Assembly (NCBI GenBank): GCA_944387865.1 | Contig: CALXGN010000005.1 | Location: forward strand, 62,001 to 126,000 | Length of the DNA stretch: 64,000 nt | Origin: Scatomorpha stercorigallinarum | GTDB lineage: Bacteria > Bacillota > Clostridia > Oscillospirales > Oscillospiraceae | Direction of reading: 5' to 3' | Part shown: positions 1 through 9,372 of the stretch, in pieces | Position numbering within the stretch: position 1 is the stretch's first letter | How the letters are laid out: each line of letters starts with the position of its first letter | Position numbers and translations under genes: made by a program | Notes under the pieces: model-generated | Told to the model about the DNA's origin: nothing | What the model saw: the letters and a program-made list of their open reading frames with translations, nothing else | Databases searched by the model: none

Positions 1-33
1 ACGGAGTTCCGCATGTTCGAATTCCCGCTGTAA
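1..33 (+). CDS. C-terminal end of an unidentified upstream gene
   Basis: Frame 1 is open from the window edge and ends at TAA 31-33, encoding only ten residues (TEFRMFEFPL). It lies 70 bases before dgt on the same strand. Too little is present to name the protein, and the reading frame is assumed from the absence of an earlier stop. Confidence 0.35.
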   Translation, partial: TEFRMFEFPL

Positions 34-103
34 AAAATTTTTTCGGAAAAAAGAAGGGTTTTCGCCGCCGGCGGCGTATTAGATAAGCGAGGGGGTCAAG
101 CGC

Positions 104-1111
104 ATGTCCTGTCCGCGAGAGAGAAGGGAACACGACGAGTTCACGCTCGTCTGTGAAAAAGGGGTGAGGGCCGCCCGCAGCGCCGGGCGCGCCGTGCCGG
201 AGGAGGAGTGCCAGCTGCGCACCTGCTTCCAGCGCGACATCGACCGCATCACCCACTGCAAGGCGTTCCGCCGCCTGAAGCACAAGACGCAGGTGTTCCT
301 GCAGCCGGAGGGCGACCACTACCGCACGCGCCTCACGCACACGCTGGAGGTGGCGCGCGTGGCGCGCACGATCTCCCGCGCCCTGCGCCTGAACGAGGAC
401 CTGACGGAGGCCATCGCCCTCGGGCACGACCTGGGGCACACGCCCTTCGGCCATGCCGGCGAGCGCGCGCTCAACGAGATCTACCCCGGCGGCTTCCGCC
501 ACTATGAGCAGAGCCTGCGCGTGGTGGACCGCCTGGAAAAGGACGGCCGCGGCCTCAATCTCTGCCGGGAGACGCGTACCGGCATCCTCAACCACACCAC
601 CGGCCAGCCGCGCGGCAGCCTGGAGGCCGACGTCGTGCGTCTCTCGGACCGCATCGCCTACATCAACCACGACCTGGACGACGCCGAACGCGCGGGCATC
701 ATCCTCCCCGGCGACGAGCCGGCCATCGTCCGCGAGCGCCTGGGCGCGCGCAACAGCCAGCGCATCAACGCCATCGTCACGGACGTCATCGAGGCCAGCG
801 CCGGCCTGGACGTGATACTGATGTCGCCGCCCATCAGCGAGGCCGTGCACGAGTTCACGGAGTTCATGTATTCGCACGTCTACCGCAACCCCGTGGCCAA
901 GGGCGAGGAGAGCAAGGTGGGGAATATCCTCAGGAGCATATGGGAATATTATGTCAACCGTCCGTCCGCCCTGCCGGACGACTACCGCCGCCTGGCGGAG
1001 GAGGACGGCCTGGAGCGCGCCGTGACGGACTACGTCTCCGGCATGACGGACAAGTATGTGATGGACGTCTATTCCGAGCTCTTCATCCCGAAGAGCTGGG
1101 CCGTCAGATGA
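104..1111 (+). CDS. dgt: dGTP triphosphohydrolase-like HD-domain protein
   Basis: 335 residues. Proteins of this family hydrolyse dNTPs to deoxynucleoside plus triphosphate and help control nucleotide pools. The metal-binding HD signature is intact: His79 in the LTHTLEV motif, His108-Asp109 in GHDLGHTPFGH, and a distal Asp182 in SDRIAYINHD. ATG 104 follows a GAGGGGG ribosome site. dnaG begins 22 bases downstream and rpoD follows, so the three probably form one operon, an arrangement common in Clostridia that links nucleotide quality control, priming and the housekeeping sigma factor. Substrate preference (dGTP or a wider dNTP range) cannot be read from sequence. Confidence 0.93.
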   Translation: MSCPRERREHDEFTLVCEKGVRAARSAGRAVPEEECQLRTCFQRDIDRITHCKAFRRLKHKTQVFLQPEGDHYRTRLTHTLEVARVARTISRALRLNEDLTEAIALGHDLGHTPFGHAGERALNEIYPGGFRHYEQSLRVVDRLEKDGRGLNLCRETRTGILNHTTGQPRGSLEADVVRLSDRIAYINHDLDDAERAGIILPGDEPAIVRERLGARNSQRINAIVTDVIEASAGLDVILMSPPISEAVHEFTEFMYSHVYRNPVAKGEESKVGNILRSIWEYYVNRPSALPDDYRRLAEEDGLERAVTDYVSGMTDKYVMDVYSELFIPKSWAVR

Positions 1112-1132
1112 AAAGCGAAAGGGGGACGAAGG

Positions 1133-2869
1133 ATGCCGATACCTGACAGCTTCCTGCAGGAGCTGGCGGAGAGGAACCCGATAGAGGAAGTGGTGGCGGA
1201 ATACGTCCCGCTGACGAAGCGCTCGGGGCAGAATCTGTTCGGCCTCTGCCCCTTCCACAGCGAAAAGACGCCGAGCTTTTCCGTCTCGCCCTCCAAGCAG
1301 ATCTACCACTGCTTCGGCTGCGGCAAGGGCGGCAGCGTCATCAACTTCATCATGGAGATCGAGAACCTCTCCTTCCGGGAGGCGGTGGAGTTCCTGGCCC
1401 GCCGCGCGGGGATGACCGTCCCCGACGACGGCGGCGACCCCGGCCGCGGCCGCCGCGAGCGGCTCTATGCCCTCAACCGGGAGGCGGCGCGGTTCTTCTA
1501 CTCGCAGCTCTCGGAGCCGGCGGGGGAGGGCGCGCGGCGCTATCTTGAGCGGCGGCAGATAAGCCCCCAGACGGCCCGCCGCTTCGGCCTCGGCTGCGCG
1601 CCGGACAGCTGGGAGAGCCTGACGCGGGCCATGAAGGCCAAAGGCTTCACGGAGCGCGAGCTCAGCCAGGCCGGGCTCGTGCGCCAGGGCAAAAACGGCG
1701 GCGTGTACGACCTCTTCCGCGGCCGGCTGATGTTCCCCGTCATCGACGTGCGCGGCCAGGTGGTGGCCTTTTCCGGGCGCATCCTGGGCGACGGGGAGCC
1801 CAAGTACCTCAACACGCCGGAGACGCCGGTATTCAGCAAAAGCCACAATCTTTTCGGCCTGAATCTGGCTAAAAAGTCCAAAAGCGGATACATTATCCTC
1901 GTGGAGGGCAATATCGACGTCGTCTCCCTCCATCAGGCGGGCTTCGACTCCGCCGTCGCCTCGCTGGGCACCTCGCTCACACCCGAGCAGGCGCGGCTGC
2001 TCAGCCGCTATACGCACGAGATCGTCATCGCCTACGACGCCGACGAGGCCGGGCGCAAGGCCGCGCAGCGCGCCATCGGCATCCTGGACAAGCTGGAGCT
2101 GCGCGTGCGCGTGCTCACCGTGCAGGGGGCCAAGGACCCGGACGAGTTCATCAAAGCCCGCGGGGCGGACGCCTTCCGCGCGCTGCTGGAGCAGAGCGAG
2201 AACCACGTCGATTACCGCCTGGACACGGCGAAGGCCAAATACGACCTCAAAACCGACGAGGGCAGGCTGGGCTTCCTCAAAGAGGCCACGGAGATCCTCT
2301 CCACGCTGCCCGGCGCGGTGGAGCGCGAGGTGTATGCCAGCCGCGTGGCGGAGCTCTGCTCCGTCTCCGAGGCGGCGGTGAAGGGCGAGGTGGAGCGCAC
2401 GCGCCGCCGCCGCTCGGGCCGCGAGCGGCGCACGCTGGAGCGCGAGCTGCGCCCCGTGCGCGTCTCGCAGCCGCAGGTGAAGGGCATCACCTATAAGGAC
2501 CCGCGCTCCGCCGCGGCGGAGGAGGGCGTCATCCGCCTGCTGGGCCTGGACCCGGCGCTGTTCCGCGGCCGCGAGGCGCTGGATGAGGAGGACTTCTCCT
2601 CGCCGGAGCTGTGGCACATCTACTCCGCCCTCCGCCGGAGGACGGACGCGGGCGCTTCCATCGCGCCCGCCGCCATGAGCGGCGAGCTGAGCCCGGACGA
2701 GCTCAGTTTGCTGACGGGCATCATGCAGAAACCGGAGTCCGCCGCCAACGGCGCGCGGGCGCTGGCCGATTACATAAGCATCATGAAGGAACGCCGGAGC
2801 GTCCCCGCGCCCTCCGAGGAGGGCGTGATGGAGCTCTGGGAACGAATGAAGAAAGAAAAAAGGGGCTGA
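1133..2869 (+). CDS. dnaG: DNA primase
   Basis: 578 residues, slightly short for the family. It makes the RNA primers for lagging-strand replication. The N-terminal CHC2 zinc ribbon is complete (Cys39, His42, Cys60, Cys63). The TOPRIM fold follows in the middle, with its acidic motifs visible as VEGNIDV and YDADEAG (the first is usually EGYMDV, so Asn replaces Tyr). The C-terminal third is charged and poorly conserved, as expected for the helicase-binding domain. ATG 1133 has an upstream purine-rich site (GGGGGACGAAGG). The stop at 2869 is one base from the rpoD start, indicating coupled translation. Confidence 0.97.
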   Translation: MPIPDSFLQELAERNPIEEVVAEYVPLTKRSGQNLFGLCPFHSEKTPSFSVSPSKQIYHCFGCGKGGSVINFIMEIENLSFREAVEFLARRAGMTVPDDGGDPGRGRRERLYALNREAARFFYSQLSEPAGEGARRYLERRQISPQTARRFGLGCAPDSWESLTRAMKAKGFTERELSQAGLVRQGKNGGVYDLFRGRLMFPVIDVRGQVVAFSGRILGDGEPKYLNTPETPVFSKSHNLFGLNLAKKSKSGYIILVEGNIDVVSLHQAGFDSAVASLGTSLTPEQARLLSRYTHEIVIAYDADEAGRKAAQRAIGILDKLELRVRVLTVQGAKDPDEFIKARGADAFRALLEQSENHVDYRLDTAKAKYDLKTDEGRLGFLKEATEILSTLPGAVEREVYASRVAELCSVSEAAVKGEVERTRRRRSGRERRTLERELRPVRVSQPQVKGITYKDPRSAAAEEGVIRLLGLDPALFRGREALDEEDFSSPELWHIYSALRRRTDAGASIAPAAMSGELSPDELSLLTGIMQKPESAANGARALADYISIMKERRSVPAPSEEGVMELWERMKKEKRG

Positions 2870-2870
2870 G

Positions 2871-4100
<1,230 letters not shown>

Positions 4101-4110
4101 GAGGCGAGCG

Positions 4111-4797
4111 ATGCCCTTTACCCTCGAAACGCTCGATTTCCTCTCCCTCAACCGCGCCATGAACTCCCGCGAGTGGTTCCACGCGCACCGCGCGGAATAC
4201 GAATCGCTGGTGCTCGAGCCGCTCGCGGAGCTCACGCTCGCCCTTGCCCCCGCCCTGGCGGACATCGACCCCGCCATCGTCTGCGACCCCCGCGTGGGGA
4301 AGAGCATCTCGCGCATCTGGCGGGACACGCGCCGGGGCCCGGACCTGCCCATCTACCGCGACGTGATGTGGTGCATCTTCCTGCGCGAGAAATACGTCGC
4401 CCTCCCGGGCTTCTGGTTCGAGTTCTCCCCGCGCGCCCTGCGCTGGGGCTGCGGCTGGTACCAGACCCCGCCGGAGGTGATGGACGCCGCGCGCACGCTG
4501 ATAAAGGAAAATGGCTCCGCCTGGCAAAATGCGAAAAAAGCCGCGCTCGCCCGCCCGGACTTCGCCCTGGAGGACACGCGCTACAAGCGCACGCGCCACC
4601 CGGACGCGCCGGAGTACGAGCGCGCCTGGCTCGACCAGCGCAGCCTCTGCCTGACGCACGAGGAGGGCGGCATCGACGCCCTCTTCAGCCCCGCCCTCGC
4701 ACAGCAGGTGGCGGACGGCTTCCGCGCCATGTCCCCGGTGTACGGCTTTTTCATCGCCGCCTGGTCGCGCGTCCCCCGGGAGCGCCTCCAGCGCTGA
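4111..4797 (+). CDS. DUF2461 family protein
   Basis: 228 residues, matching the DUF2461/TIGR02453 family. Recognisable parts are the N-terminal FLSLNRAMNSREWFHAHRAEYE, the central IYRDVMWCIFLRE and the Trp/Tyr-rich GCGWYQTPPEVM segment. The family is widespread but its biochemical role is not established. There is no signal peptide or membrane segment. It starts 10 bases after rpoD behind GAGGCGAG and is probably cotranscribed with it. The next gene begins 15 bases after its stop. Confidence 0.8.
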   Translation: MPFTLETLDFLSLNRAMNSREWFHAHRAEYESLVLEPLAELTLALAPALADIDPAIVCDPRVGKSISRIWRDTRRGPDLPIYRDVMWCIFLREKYVALPGFWFEFSPRALRWGCGWYQTPPEVMDAARTLIKENGSAWQNAKKAALARPDFALEDTRYKRTRHPDAPEYERAWLDQRSLCLTHEEGGIDALFSPALAQQVADGFRAMSPVYGFFIAAWSRVPRERLQR

Positions 4798-4812
4798 CAA
4801 AGGGGCGCAGCC

Positions 4813-5256
4813 ATGAAAAAGAAACTGCTCATCGCCGCGGCGCTTCTGCTCGTGGCCGCCGTGGGCGCCTATTTCTGCTGGCCCGTCCGCCTGCTGCCGG
4901 AGGGCGAAGATCTCGGCGAGCTTGAAATCGCCTATCTGGAGCACAGCGCCGAAGACGGCGAGCTCAGCGGCATATCCGAGCGCTACCGCCTGACGCCGGA
5001 CATGCCCGAGTACGCGGAAGCGCTCGAGCTGCTGCAAATGAGCCGCTGCCGCCCCAAACTGGGCACCTTCCTCGGCCGGGGCAGCATCGGCGGCGCTTAC
5101 CGCCTCATGACCGTCTACGTCTCCACGGGCGACAGCGTCATGCTCACGGAAGTGGGCGAGGTGTCCGTCAACGGCCGCGTCTACCGCTGCCAGGCCAAGC
5201 CCCTGCTCCACGCCATCCGCGGCCTGCTCGCCTCCGTCCCCCAGTTGACAGTATAA
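4813..5256 (+). CDS. Small exported or membrane-anchored protein, unknown function
   Basis: 147 residues with a typical N-terminal export signal or anchor (MKKKLLIAAALLLVAAVGAYFCW, given here only as positions 1-23). There is no clear signal-peptidase I site, so it may stay anchored. The remaining 120 residues are hydrophilic and mixed alpha/beta in appearance; I recognise no family. ATG 4813 is preceded by AGGGGCGCAG. It closes the dgt-rpoD-DUF2461 gene run, and a strong terminator follows at 5300-5328. Confidence 0.6.
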   Translation: MKKKLLIAAALLLVAAVGAYFCWPVRLLPEGEDLGELEIAYLEHSAEDGELSGISERYRLTPDMPEYAEALELLQMSRCRPKLGTFLGRGSIGGAYRLMTVYVSTGDSVMLTEVGEVSVNGRVYRCQAKPLLHAIRGLLASVPQLTV

Positions 5257-5299
5257 TCAACTTACTTAACTAAATCAACCCGCGATTTTCCGCCTCCCC

Positions 5300-5328
5300 A
5301 AGCGCCCCGGCCCGCCGGGGCGCTTTTC
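5300..5328 (+). terminator. Rho-independent terminator after the dgt-rpoD run
   Basis: An 11-bp perfect stem (AAGCGCCCCGG pairing with CCGGGGCGCTT) with a CCCG loop runs into TTTT. It separates the 4813 gene from the PadR promoter that starts a few bases later. Confidence 0.85.
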
Positions 5329-5331
5329 CTG

Positions 5332-5360
5332 TTGACATACTTAGAGCAACAAGGTATATT
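5332..5360 (+). promoter_or_regulatory. Sigma-A promoter of the PadR operon
   Basis: TTGACA at 5332-5337 and TATATT at 5355-5360 are separated by 17 bases. It sits directly between the terminator of the previous gene and the palindromic operator at 5362-5380. Confidence 0.85.
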
Positions 5361-5361
5361 A

Positions 5362-5380
5362 TACATAGACCATCTATGTA
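5362..5380. promoter_or_regulatory. Probable PadR autoregulatory operator
   Basis: Perfect palindrome with 8-bp arms: TACATAGA, spacer CCA, TCTATGTA. It covers the expected transcription start immediately downstream of the -10 box and 14 bases before the padR start codon. PadR-type repressors commonly bind ATACAT/ATGTAT dyads at their own promoters; binding by this PadR is inferred. Confidence 0.7.
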
Positions 5381-5393
5381 AGGAGGCGGCGGC

Positions 5394-5732
5394 ATGGACA
5401 AAAACCTTCTGGGCGGCAGCACGGTGCTGATGTTGCTCTCGCTGCTGAGCGAGGGGGACAGGTACGGCTACGACATCATCCGCGAGCTGGCCGCGCGCAG
5501 CGAGAACGTGTTCCAGATGCGCGAGGGCTCGCTTTATCCCGTTCTGCACCGGATGGAGGCCCAGGGCTGGGTGAAGGCCTACGAAAAGGCGGCGGAAAAC
5601 GGCAAAAAGCGCCGCTATTACCGCATAACCTCCTCGGGCAAAAAGCAGCTCACCGCCGAGCGCCGGCAGTGGGAGGAGTTCACCGGTTCGGTGGAAAAGG
5701 TGATAGGGGGTGGCGCGCGTGCGTTTGCCTGA
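5394..5732 (+). CDS. PadR family transcriptional regulator
   Basis: 112 residues, the short PadR subfamily: a winged helix with GDRYGYDIIRELAARS, the family-typical MREGSLYPVLHRMEAQGWV and a wing in KKRRYYRITSSGKK, followed by a short C-terminal dimer helix. ATG 5394 is behind AAGGAGG. It overlaps the next gene by 23 bases, so regulator and HAAS-domain membrane protein are translationally coupled, a recurring arrangement in Firmicutes in which PadR controls the adjacent membrane-protein operon. Effector unknown. Confidence 0.9.
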   Translation: MDKNLLGGSTVLMLLSLLSEGDRYGYDIIRELAARSENVFQMREGSLYPVLHRMEAQGWVKAYEKAAENGKKRRYYRITSSGKKQLTAERRQWEEFTGSVEKVIGGGARAFA

Positions 5733-6513
5733 GTGGGACGAGTTTATTTCCCGGGTAGTACGCCAGGTGCGCTTCACGCCCGACCGCCGGGGCATCAAAC
5801 GCGAGCTGGAAGCGCACTTGGAGGACGCGGCGGCCCAGCGCATGGCCGGCGGGGCGGACGCGCGCCAGGCCGCCGCCGAGGCCGTGGCCGGCATGGGCGA
5901 CCCCGAAGAGATAGGCCGCGAGCTGAACCGCGCCCACAACCAGTTCATCGGCTGGACATGGCTGATATCCAAATGGACATTTATAGTCGGCGTGGTTGTG
6001 ATGGGCCTCTCCGGAACGCTGTTCCTCCTGCCCACCGTTCTATTCGGCAGCGCCGCGCCGCAATATACGAGCTTCGACAGGTTTTACGGCGTGGGCGAGC
6101 CGGTGTGCATAGTGGACGTGGACGAAAGCCGCGAATTGAGCCACCGCACGGTGACTCTCGACGAGGTGCTCATATACGAGGGCGGCTATGTGGAAATAAG
6201 AACCATGACCGAATACCCCTCCTTCAGCCGCCTGCCGGAGGTCTGGTGGGAGGCGAGCTATATACGCGACGACACGGGCGCGGAATATCCCGTAGACCGC
6301 TTCCGCGTGAACGGCAACTACGGCTCCGGCGTCGACTATGTGCAGTTCATGACGCGGATGTACACCAGCCTCGAGTACATGAATAGCGGCGAGCACTCGC
6401 CCGACGCCGTGGGCATAAGCGAGGACGCCCGCACGCTGTGGATAGGCAGCGAGTACACGGGCATGGAGCTCGAATTCGAGGTCGAGATAGGCGATTGGGG
6501 GGCCGCGGCATGA
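5710..6513 (+). CDS. HAAS/permease-prefix domain membrane protein
   Basis: 267 residues. Residues about 1-70 resemble the HAAS (permease prefix) domain that accompanies PadR genes: an amphipathic helix pair with ELEAHLEDAAAQRM and VAGMGDPEEIGRELN. One transmembrane segment follows (about 85-112), then about 155 residues predicted to lie outside, rich in Tyr, Asp and Glu, with no family I recognise. GTG 5710 is chosen because GATAGGGGG lies just upstream and the frame then covers the whole domain; GTG 5719 is possible. It overlaps padR by 23 bases and the next gene by ATGA. Confidence 0.72.
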   Translation: MARVRLPEWDEFISRVVRQVRFTPDRRGIKRELEAHLEDAAAQRMAGGADARQAAAEAVAGMGDPEEIGRELNRAHNQFIGWTWLISKWTFIVGVVVMGLSGTLFLLPTVLFGSAAPQYTSFDRFYGVGEPVCIVDVDESRELSHRTVTLDEVLIYEGGYVEIRTMTEYPSFSRLPEVWWEASYIRDDTGAEYPVDRFRVNGNYGSGVDYVQFMTRMYTSLEYMNSGEHSPDAVGISEDARTLWIGSEYTGMELEFEVEIGDWGAAA

Positions 6514-7103
6514 ACAGGAAGAGGATTTTTGCCGCTGCGGCTTACATAACGGTAATTATAATATATTCCGTGTTTGTATTCTTCCTCATAGACCCGTATA
6601 TGGATCTCGAGAGCGCGTATTCGGCCTATCTGGAGGGGCACAACCTGCCGGAGCCGTCCATAGTGCGCACGGAGGAGTCCAGCGCGCTCGTGAGGGTGTA
6701 CGCGGCCGGGAGGGGCTATGTCTCCGCGCAGTACTTCGAAAAGGGCGCGGCCTTCTATACGATAGGCTGGGGGCTCTTGCCCGGCGAGCTGCTGACGAAG
6801 GACAACACGGTGGCGTACTTCTTCGACGACCTCGGCATCGTGCTTGGGGCCTGCGACGTGCCGGGCGCGACGCAGGTGCGCTTTGAGCTCTGGGCCCCGG
6901 GGGATGGATACAGGGACATAACCGTGCCGCTGAACCTCGACGGCTGCTTTATCTATGAGCACGGCACGGACTACGTGGGCGTGGACCCCTTCGTCACGCG
7001 CGCCGAGGCCCTGGACGCGGACGGGAACGTGCTGGACATCGCCACGGAGGCCGACTGGGACTACGACGAATACCTGCGAAGCGAGTATAACAGGGCGCAT
7101 TAG
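6510..7103 (+). CDS. Membrane-anchored protein, unknown function, PadR operon
   Basis: 197 residues. A single N-terminal hydrophobic segment (residues 5-28, AAAYITVIIIYSVFVFFLI) is followed by a long extracytoplasmic domain with many aromatic and acidic residues (WGLLPGELL, YEHGTDYVGVDPFV). No known family was recognised. The start codon overlaps the stop of the preceding gene (ATGA at 6510-6513), so it is the third gene of the PadR operon and probably works with the HAAS protein at the membrane. An in-frame extension to 6438 exists but would lie inside the upstream gene. Confidence 0.6.
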   Translation: MNRKRIFAAAAYITVIIIYSVFVFFLIDPYMDLESAYSAYLEGHNLPEPSIVRTEESSALVRVYAAGRGYVSAQYFEKGAAFYTIGWGLLPGELLTKDNTVAYFFDDLGIVLGACDVPGATQVRFELWAPGDGYRDITVPLNLDGCFIYEHGTDYVGVDPFVTRAEALDADGNVLDIATEADWDYDEYLRSEYNRAH

Positions 7104-7146
7104 GCAAAAAATATGAGTACAGGCGAAAAATAAATGCACTTTTTAC

Positions 7147-7175
7147 TTGCAATGCGCCGCGCTATATGCTAAAAT
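7147..7175 (+). promoter_or_regulatory. Promoter of rpmE
   Basis: TTGCAA at 7147-7152 and TAAAAT at 7170-7175 with a 17-base spacer, about 60 bases upstream of the rpmE start. Confidence 0.75.
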
Positions 7176-7181
7176 ACACCT

Positions 7182-7236
7182 TGCGCTTTGTAACCACGTT
7201 TCGTGCTCAAGGCAGCTCTATCAGAGGTGAGGAACA
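7182..7236 (+). ncRNA. Candidate L31 (rpmE) leader RNA
   Basis: The roughly 55-base transcribed leader between the promoter and rpmE contains pairable GCxCAAGGC/GCTC-type segments. Structured autoregulatory L31 leaders are known in Firmicutes. I infer this one from position and have not matched it to a covariance model. Confidence 0.3.
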
Positions 7237-7437
7237 ATGAAGGAAGGCATCCACCCCAAGTATTATAAGACCACTATCCGGTGCGCCTGCGGCAATGTCA
7301 TCGAGGTCGGCTCCACCCGTGAGAACATCTCCGTTGAGATCTGCTCCAAGTGCCACCCGTTCTATACCGGCAAGCAGAAGCTGGTCGATACCAGCGGCCG
7401 TGTTGACAAGTTCAACAAGAAGTACGGCATCAAGTAA
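7237..7437 (+). CDS. rpmE: 50S ribosomal protein L31, zinc-binding type
   Basis: 66 residues, the usual length. Cys16, Cys18, Cys36 and Cys39 form the CxC...CxxC zinc site of the C+ form (RCACGN and EICSKCHPFYTGKQK). The zinc-free paralogue that replaces this protein under zinc starvation is not in the window. ATG 7237 follows GAGGTGAGGA. It has its own promoter and terminator, so it is probably monocistronic. Confidence 0.97.
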   Translation: MKEGIHPKYYKTTIRCACGNVIEVGSTRENISVEICSKCHPFYTGKQKLVDTSGRVDKFNKKYGIK

Positions 7438-7454
7438 TTACGATGAACGGCTGT

Positions 7455-7492
7455 GTCCGCCCGGCGCTGTGCGCGGGGCGGACATGCTTTTT
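7455..7492 (+). terminator. Terminator after rpmE
   Basis: Stem GTCCGCCC (7455-7462) pairs with GGGCGGAC (7476-7483), extended internally by GCGC/GCGC around a TGT loop, then TTTTT at 7488-7492. It ends only six bases before the proposed hflX start. Confidence 0.82.
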
Positions 7493-7497
7493 GCGGG

Positions 7498-8778
7498 GTG
7501 AAAACTATCAACGATACCACGAAGAAAAAAGAACGCGCCGTCCTGGCCGGCCTCGCGGCGGCGAGCATGTCCCCGGCCGAGCGCTCGGGCGAGATATCGA
7601 TGGAGGAGCTGGCCGCGCTGGTGGAGACCGCCGGCGGCGAGTGCGTGGGCTCCGTGCTGCAGCAGCGCGCCGCGCCCGACCCGCGCACCTTCATCGGCGA
7701 GGGCAAGGTGGCCGAGCTGAAGGAGCTCATCGCCAACGCGGACTGCCAGCTCGCCGTTTTTGACAACGAGCTCACGCCCAGCCAGATGCGCGTCCTCGGC
7801 GAGGAGCTGGGCGTGCGCGTGCTCGACCGCAGCGGGCTGATACTCGACATCTTCGCCCAGCGCGCGCGCACGCGCGAGGGCCAGCTACAGGTTGAGCTCG
7901 CGCAGTACGAATACCTCCTGCCGCGCCTTACCGGCATGTGGACGCACCTGGTGCGCCAGACGGCCTCCGGCGGGGCCTCGCCCATAGGCACGCGCGGCCC
8001 CGGCGAGACGCAGTTGGAGACCGACCGGCGGCACATCCGCCGAAAAATACAGAAGCTGCGCGAGGAGCTCGAGCAGGTGCGCAAGGTGCGCTCCGTACAG
8101 CGCCGCCGCCGCGAGCGCAACGCCATGCCCGTGGTGGCCATCGTCGGCTATACGAACGCCGGCAAGAGCACGCTGCTGAACACCCTCACGGGCGCGGAGA
8201 TCCCGGCCAACGACCGCCTGTTCGACACGCTGGACACCACCACCCGCCGCCTGCAGCTGGACGAGGCGCAGGAGGTGCTGCTCTCGGACACCGTCGGCTT
8301 CATCCGCAAGCTGCCCACGCATCTGGTGGAGGCCTTCAAAGCCACGCTGGAGGAGCTCAAATACGCCGACGTGCTGCTGCACGTCATCGACATCTCCAGC
8401 CCCGACATGAGCGCGCAGATCGAGGTCGTGGAGGAGCTGATAAACCAGCTCGGCGCTGGCGCCACGCCATGCATCCGGGTCTATAACAAGTGCGACCGCT
8501 ACCTGGGCGAGCTGCCCCACGGCGAGAACACCGTCTGCCTCAGCGCCAAGACCGGCGAGGGCACGGCGGAGCTCGTGCGCGCCATCGCCGCCGTGCTGGG
8601 CCGCGAGAGCCGGCGCGTCACGCTGCGCCTGCCCTACGACCGCGGCGGCGTGCTGGAAACGCTGCGGCGGGAGGCCGCCGTCACCGCCGTGGACTACCGC
8701 GAGGACTGCATGGAGGTCGCCGTCACTGTCAAGCCCGAGCTCTGGGGCCTGGTGCGGGATTACGTAACAGAAGATTAA
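7498..8778 (+). CDS. hflX: GTPase HflX, ribosome rescue/splitting factor
   Basis: 426 residues. HflX binds the 50S subunit and splits stalled ribosomes, mainly under heat or antibiotic stress. The N-terminal HflX domain includes RTFIGEGKVAELKEL and the glycine-rich TRGPGETQLETDRR linker; the G domain has G1 GYTNAGKST (about 217-225), the G3 DTVGFIRKLP and G4 NKCD. GTG 7498 is chosen because family members begin shortly before the KKKERAVLAGL motif, and the longer GTG 7453 start would lie inside the rpmE terminator. The Shine-Dalgarno for GTG 7498 is weak, so the start is uncertain by a few codons. Confidence 0.93.
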   Translation: MKTINDTTKKKERAVLAGLAAASMSPAERSGEISMEELAALVETAGGECVGSVLQQRAAPDPRTFIGEGKVAELKELIANADCQLAVFDNELTPSQMRVLGEELGVRVLDRSGLILDIFAQRARTREGQLQVELAQYEYLLPRLTGMWTHLVRQTASGGASPIGTRGPGETQLETDRRHIRRKIQKLREELEQVRKVRSVQRRRRERNAMPVVAIVGYTNAGKSTLLNTLTGAEIPANDRLFDTLDTTTRRLQLDEAQEVLLSDTVGFIRKLPTHLVEAFKATLEELKYADVLLHVIDISSPDMSAQIEVVEELINQLGAGATPCIRVYNKCDRYLGELPHGENTVCLSAKTGEGTAELVRAIAAVLGRESRRVTLRLPYDRGGVLETLRREAAVTAVDYREDCMEVAVTVKPELWGLVRDYVTED

Positions 8779-8860
8779 ATAAATTATGTAAACCCACCGC
8801 CCCAAACGCGCCCACACGCGCCGCAGGTGCGCAAAATTGCGCCGTCCGGGCAAAATATGC

Positions 8861-8889
8861 TTGCATTCGGCGCGTAAACATGCTATAAT
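8861..8889 (+). promoter_or_regulatory. Promoter of rplS
   Basis: TTGCAT at 8861-8866 and a consensus TATAAT at 8884-8889, 17 bases apart, 95 bases before the rplS start codon. The 8779-8860 stretch between hflX and this promoter holds nothing else I can identify. Confidence 0.85.
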
Positions 8890-8895
8890 ACCAAG

Positions 8896-8984
8896 GCTTT
8901 GAGTAAAAGCACAGTTTGGACGGTCCGCTGCCGAGGCACAGAGCCCGCCGGTCATGAACGTCCGTAATCGAAAGAGGGATCACT
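8896..8984 (+). ncRNA. Candidate L19 (rplS) leader RNA
   Basis: The leader of about 90 bases between promoter and rplS is rich in pairable tracts, for example GGACGGTCCGC and GCCCGCCGGTC. L19 leaders that bind the product to autoregulate are known from Firmicutes. Assigned by position only. Confidence 0.35.
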
Positions 8985-9326
8985 ATGGATCTGGTCAAGA
9001 CTCTGACCGAGCAGTACATGAAGAGCGAACTGCCCGAAATGAACGTCGGCGACACCGTGCGCGTCACCGTCCGCGTCAAGGAGGGCAACCGCGTCCGCAA
9101 CCAGGCCTTCGACGGCACCATCATCGCCAAGAAGCACGGCGGCATCAACGAGACGATCACCGTCCGCCGCATCAGCTACGGCGTTGGCTGCGAGAAGGTA
9201 TTCCCCGTGCATTCCCCCACGATCGTTTCCGTGGAGACCCTGCGCCGCGGCAAGGTCCGCCGCGCCAAGCTGTACTACCTGCGCGACCGCGTGGGCAAGA
9301 AGGCGAAGGTCAAGGAGCGCATCTGA
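8985..9326 (+). CDS. rplS: 50S ribosomal protein L19
   Basis: 113 residues, the standard length. It sits at the 30S-50S interface. Characteristic segments are MNVGDTVRVTVRVKEGNR, FDGTIIAKKHGGINETITVRRISYGVG and VRRAKLYYLRDRVGKKAKVKE. In many Firmicutes rplS ends an rpsP-rimM-trmD-rplS operon; here it stands alone with its own promoter and terminator. ATG 8985 follows AAAGAGGGATC. Confidence 0.97.
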   Translation: MDLVKTLTEQYMKSELPEMNVGDTVRVTVRVKEGNRVRNQAFDGTIIAKKHGGINETITVRRISYGVGCEKVFPVHSPTIVSVETLRRGKVRRAKLYYLRDRVGKKAKVKERI

Positions 9327-9335
9327 GCGAAAAAA

Positions 9336-9362
9336 GAGGGCTCGCCGTGAGCCCTCTTTTTT
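9336..9362. terminator. Bidirectional terminator between rplS and the EFR1 gene
   Basis: An 8-bp perfect stem GAGGGCTC/GAGCCCTC with loop GCCGT is followed by TTTTTT on the plus strand and preceded by AAAAA, which reads as a T-run on the minus strand. It serves both convergent genes. Confidence 0.9.
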
Positions 9363-9372
9363 CATTTTGCCG

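Noticed and set aside
7453..7497. Longer hflX start at GTG 7453
   Set aside because: It would put the coding start inside the rpmE terminator; family alignment supports a start near 7498.
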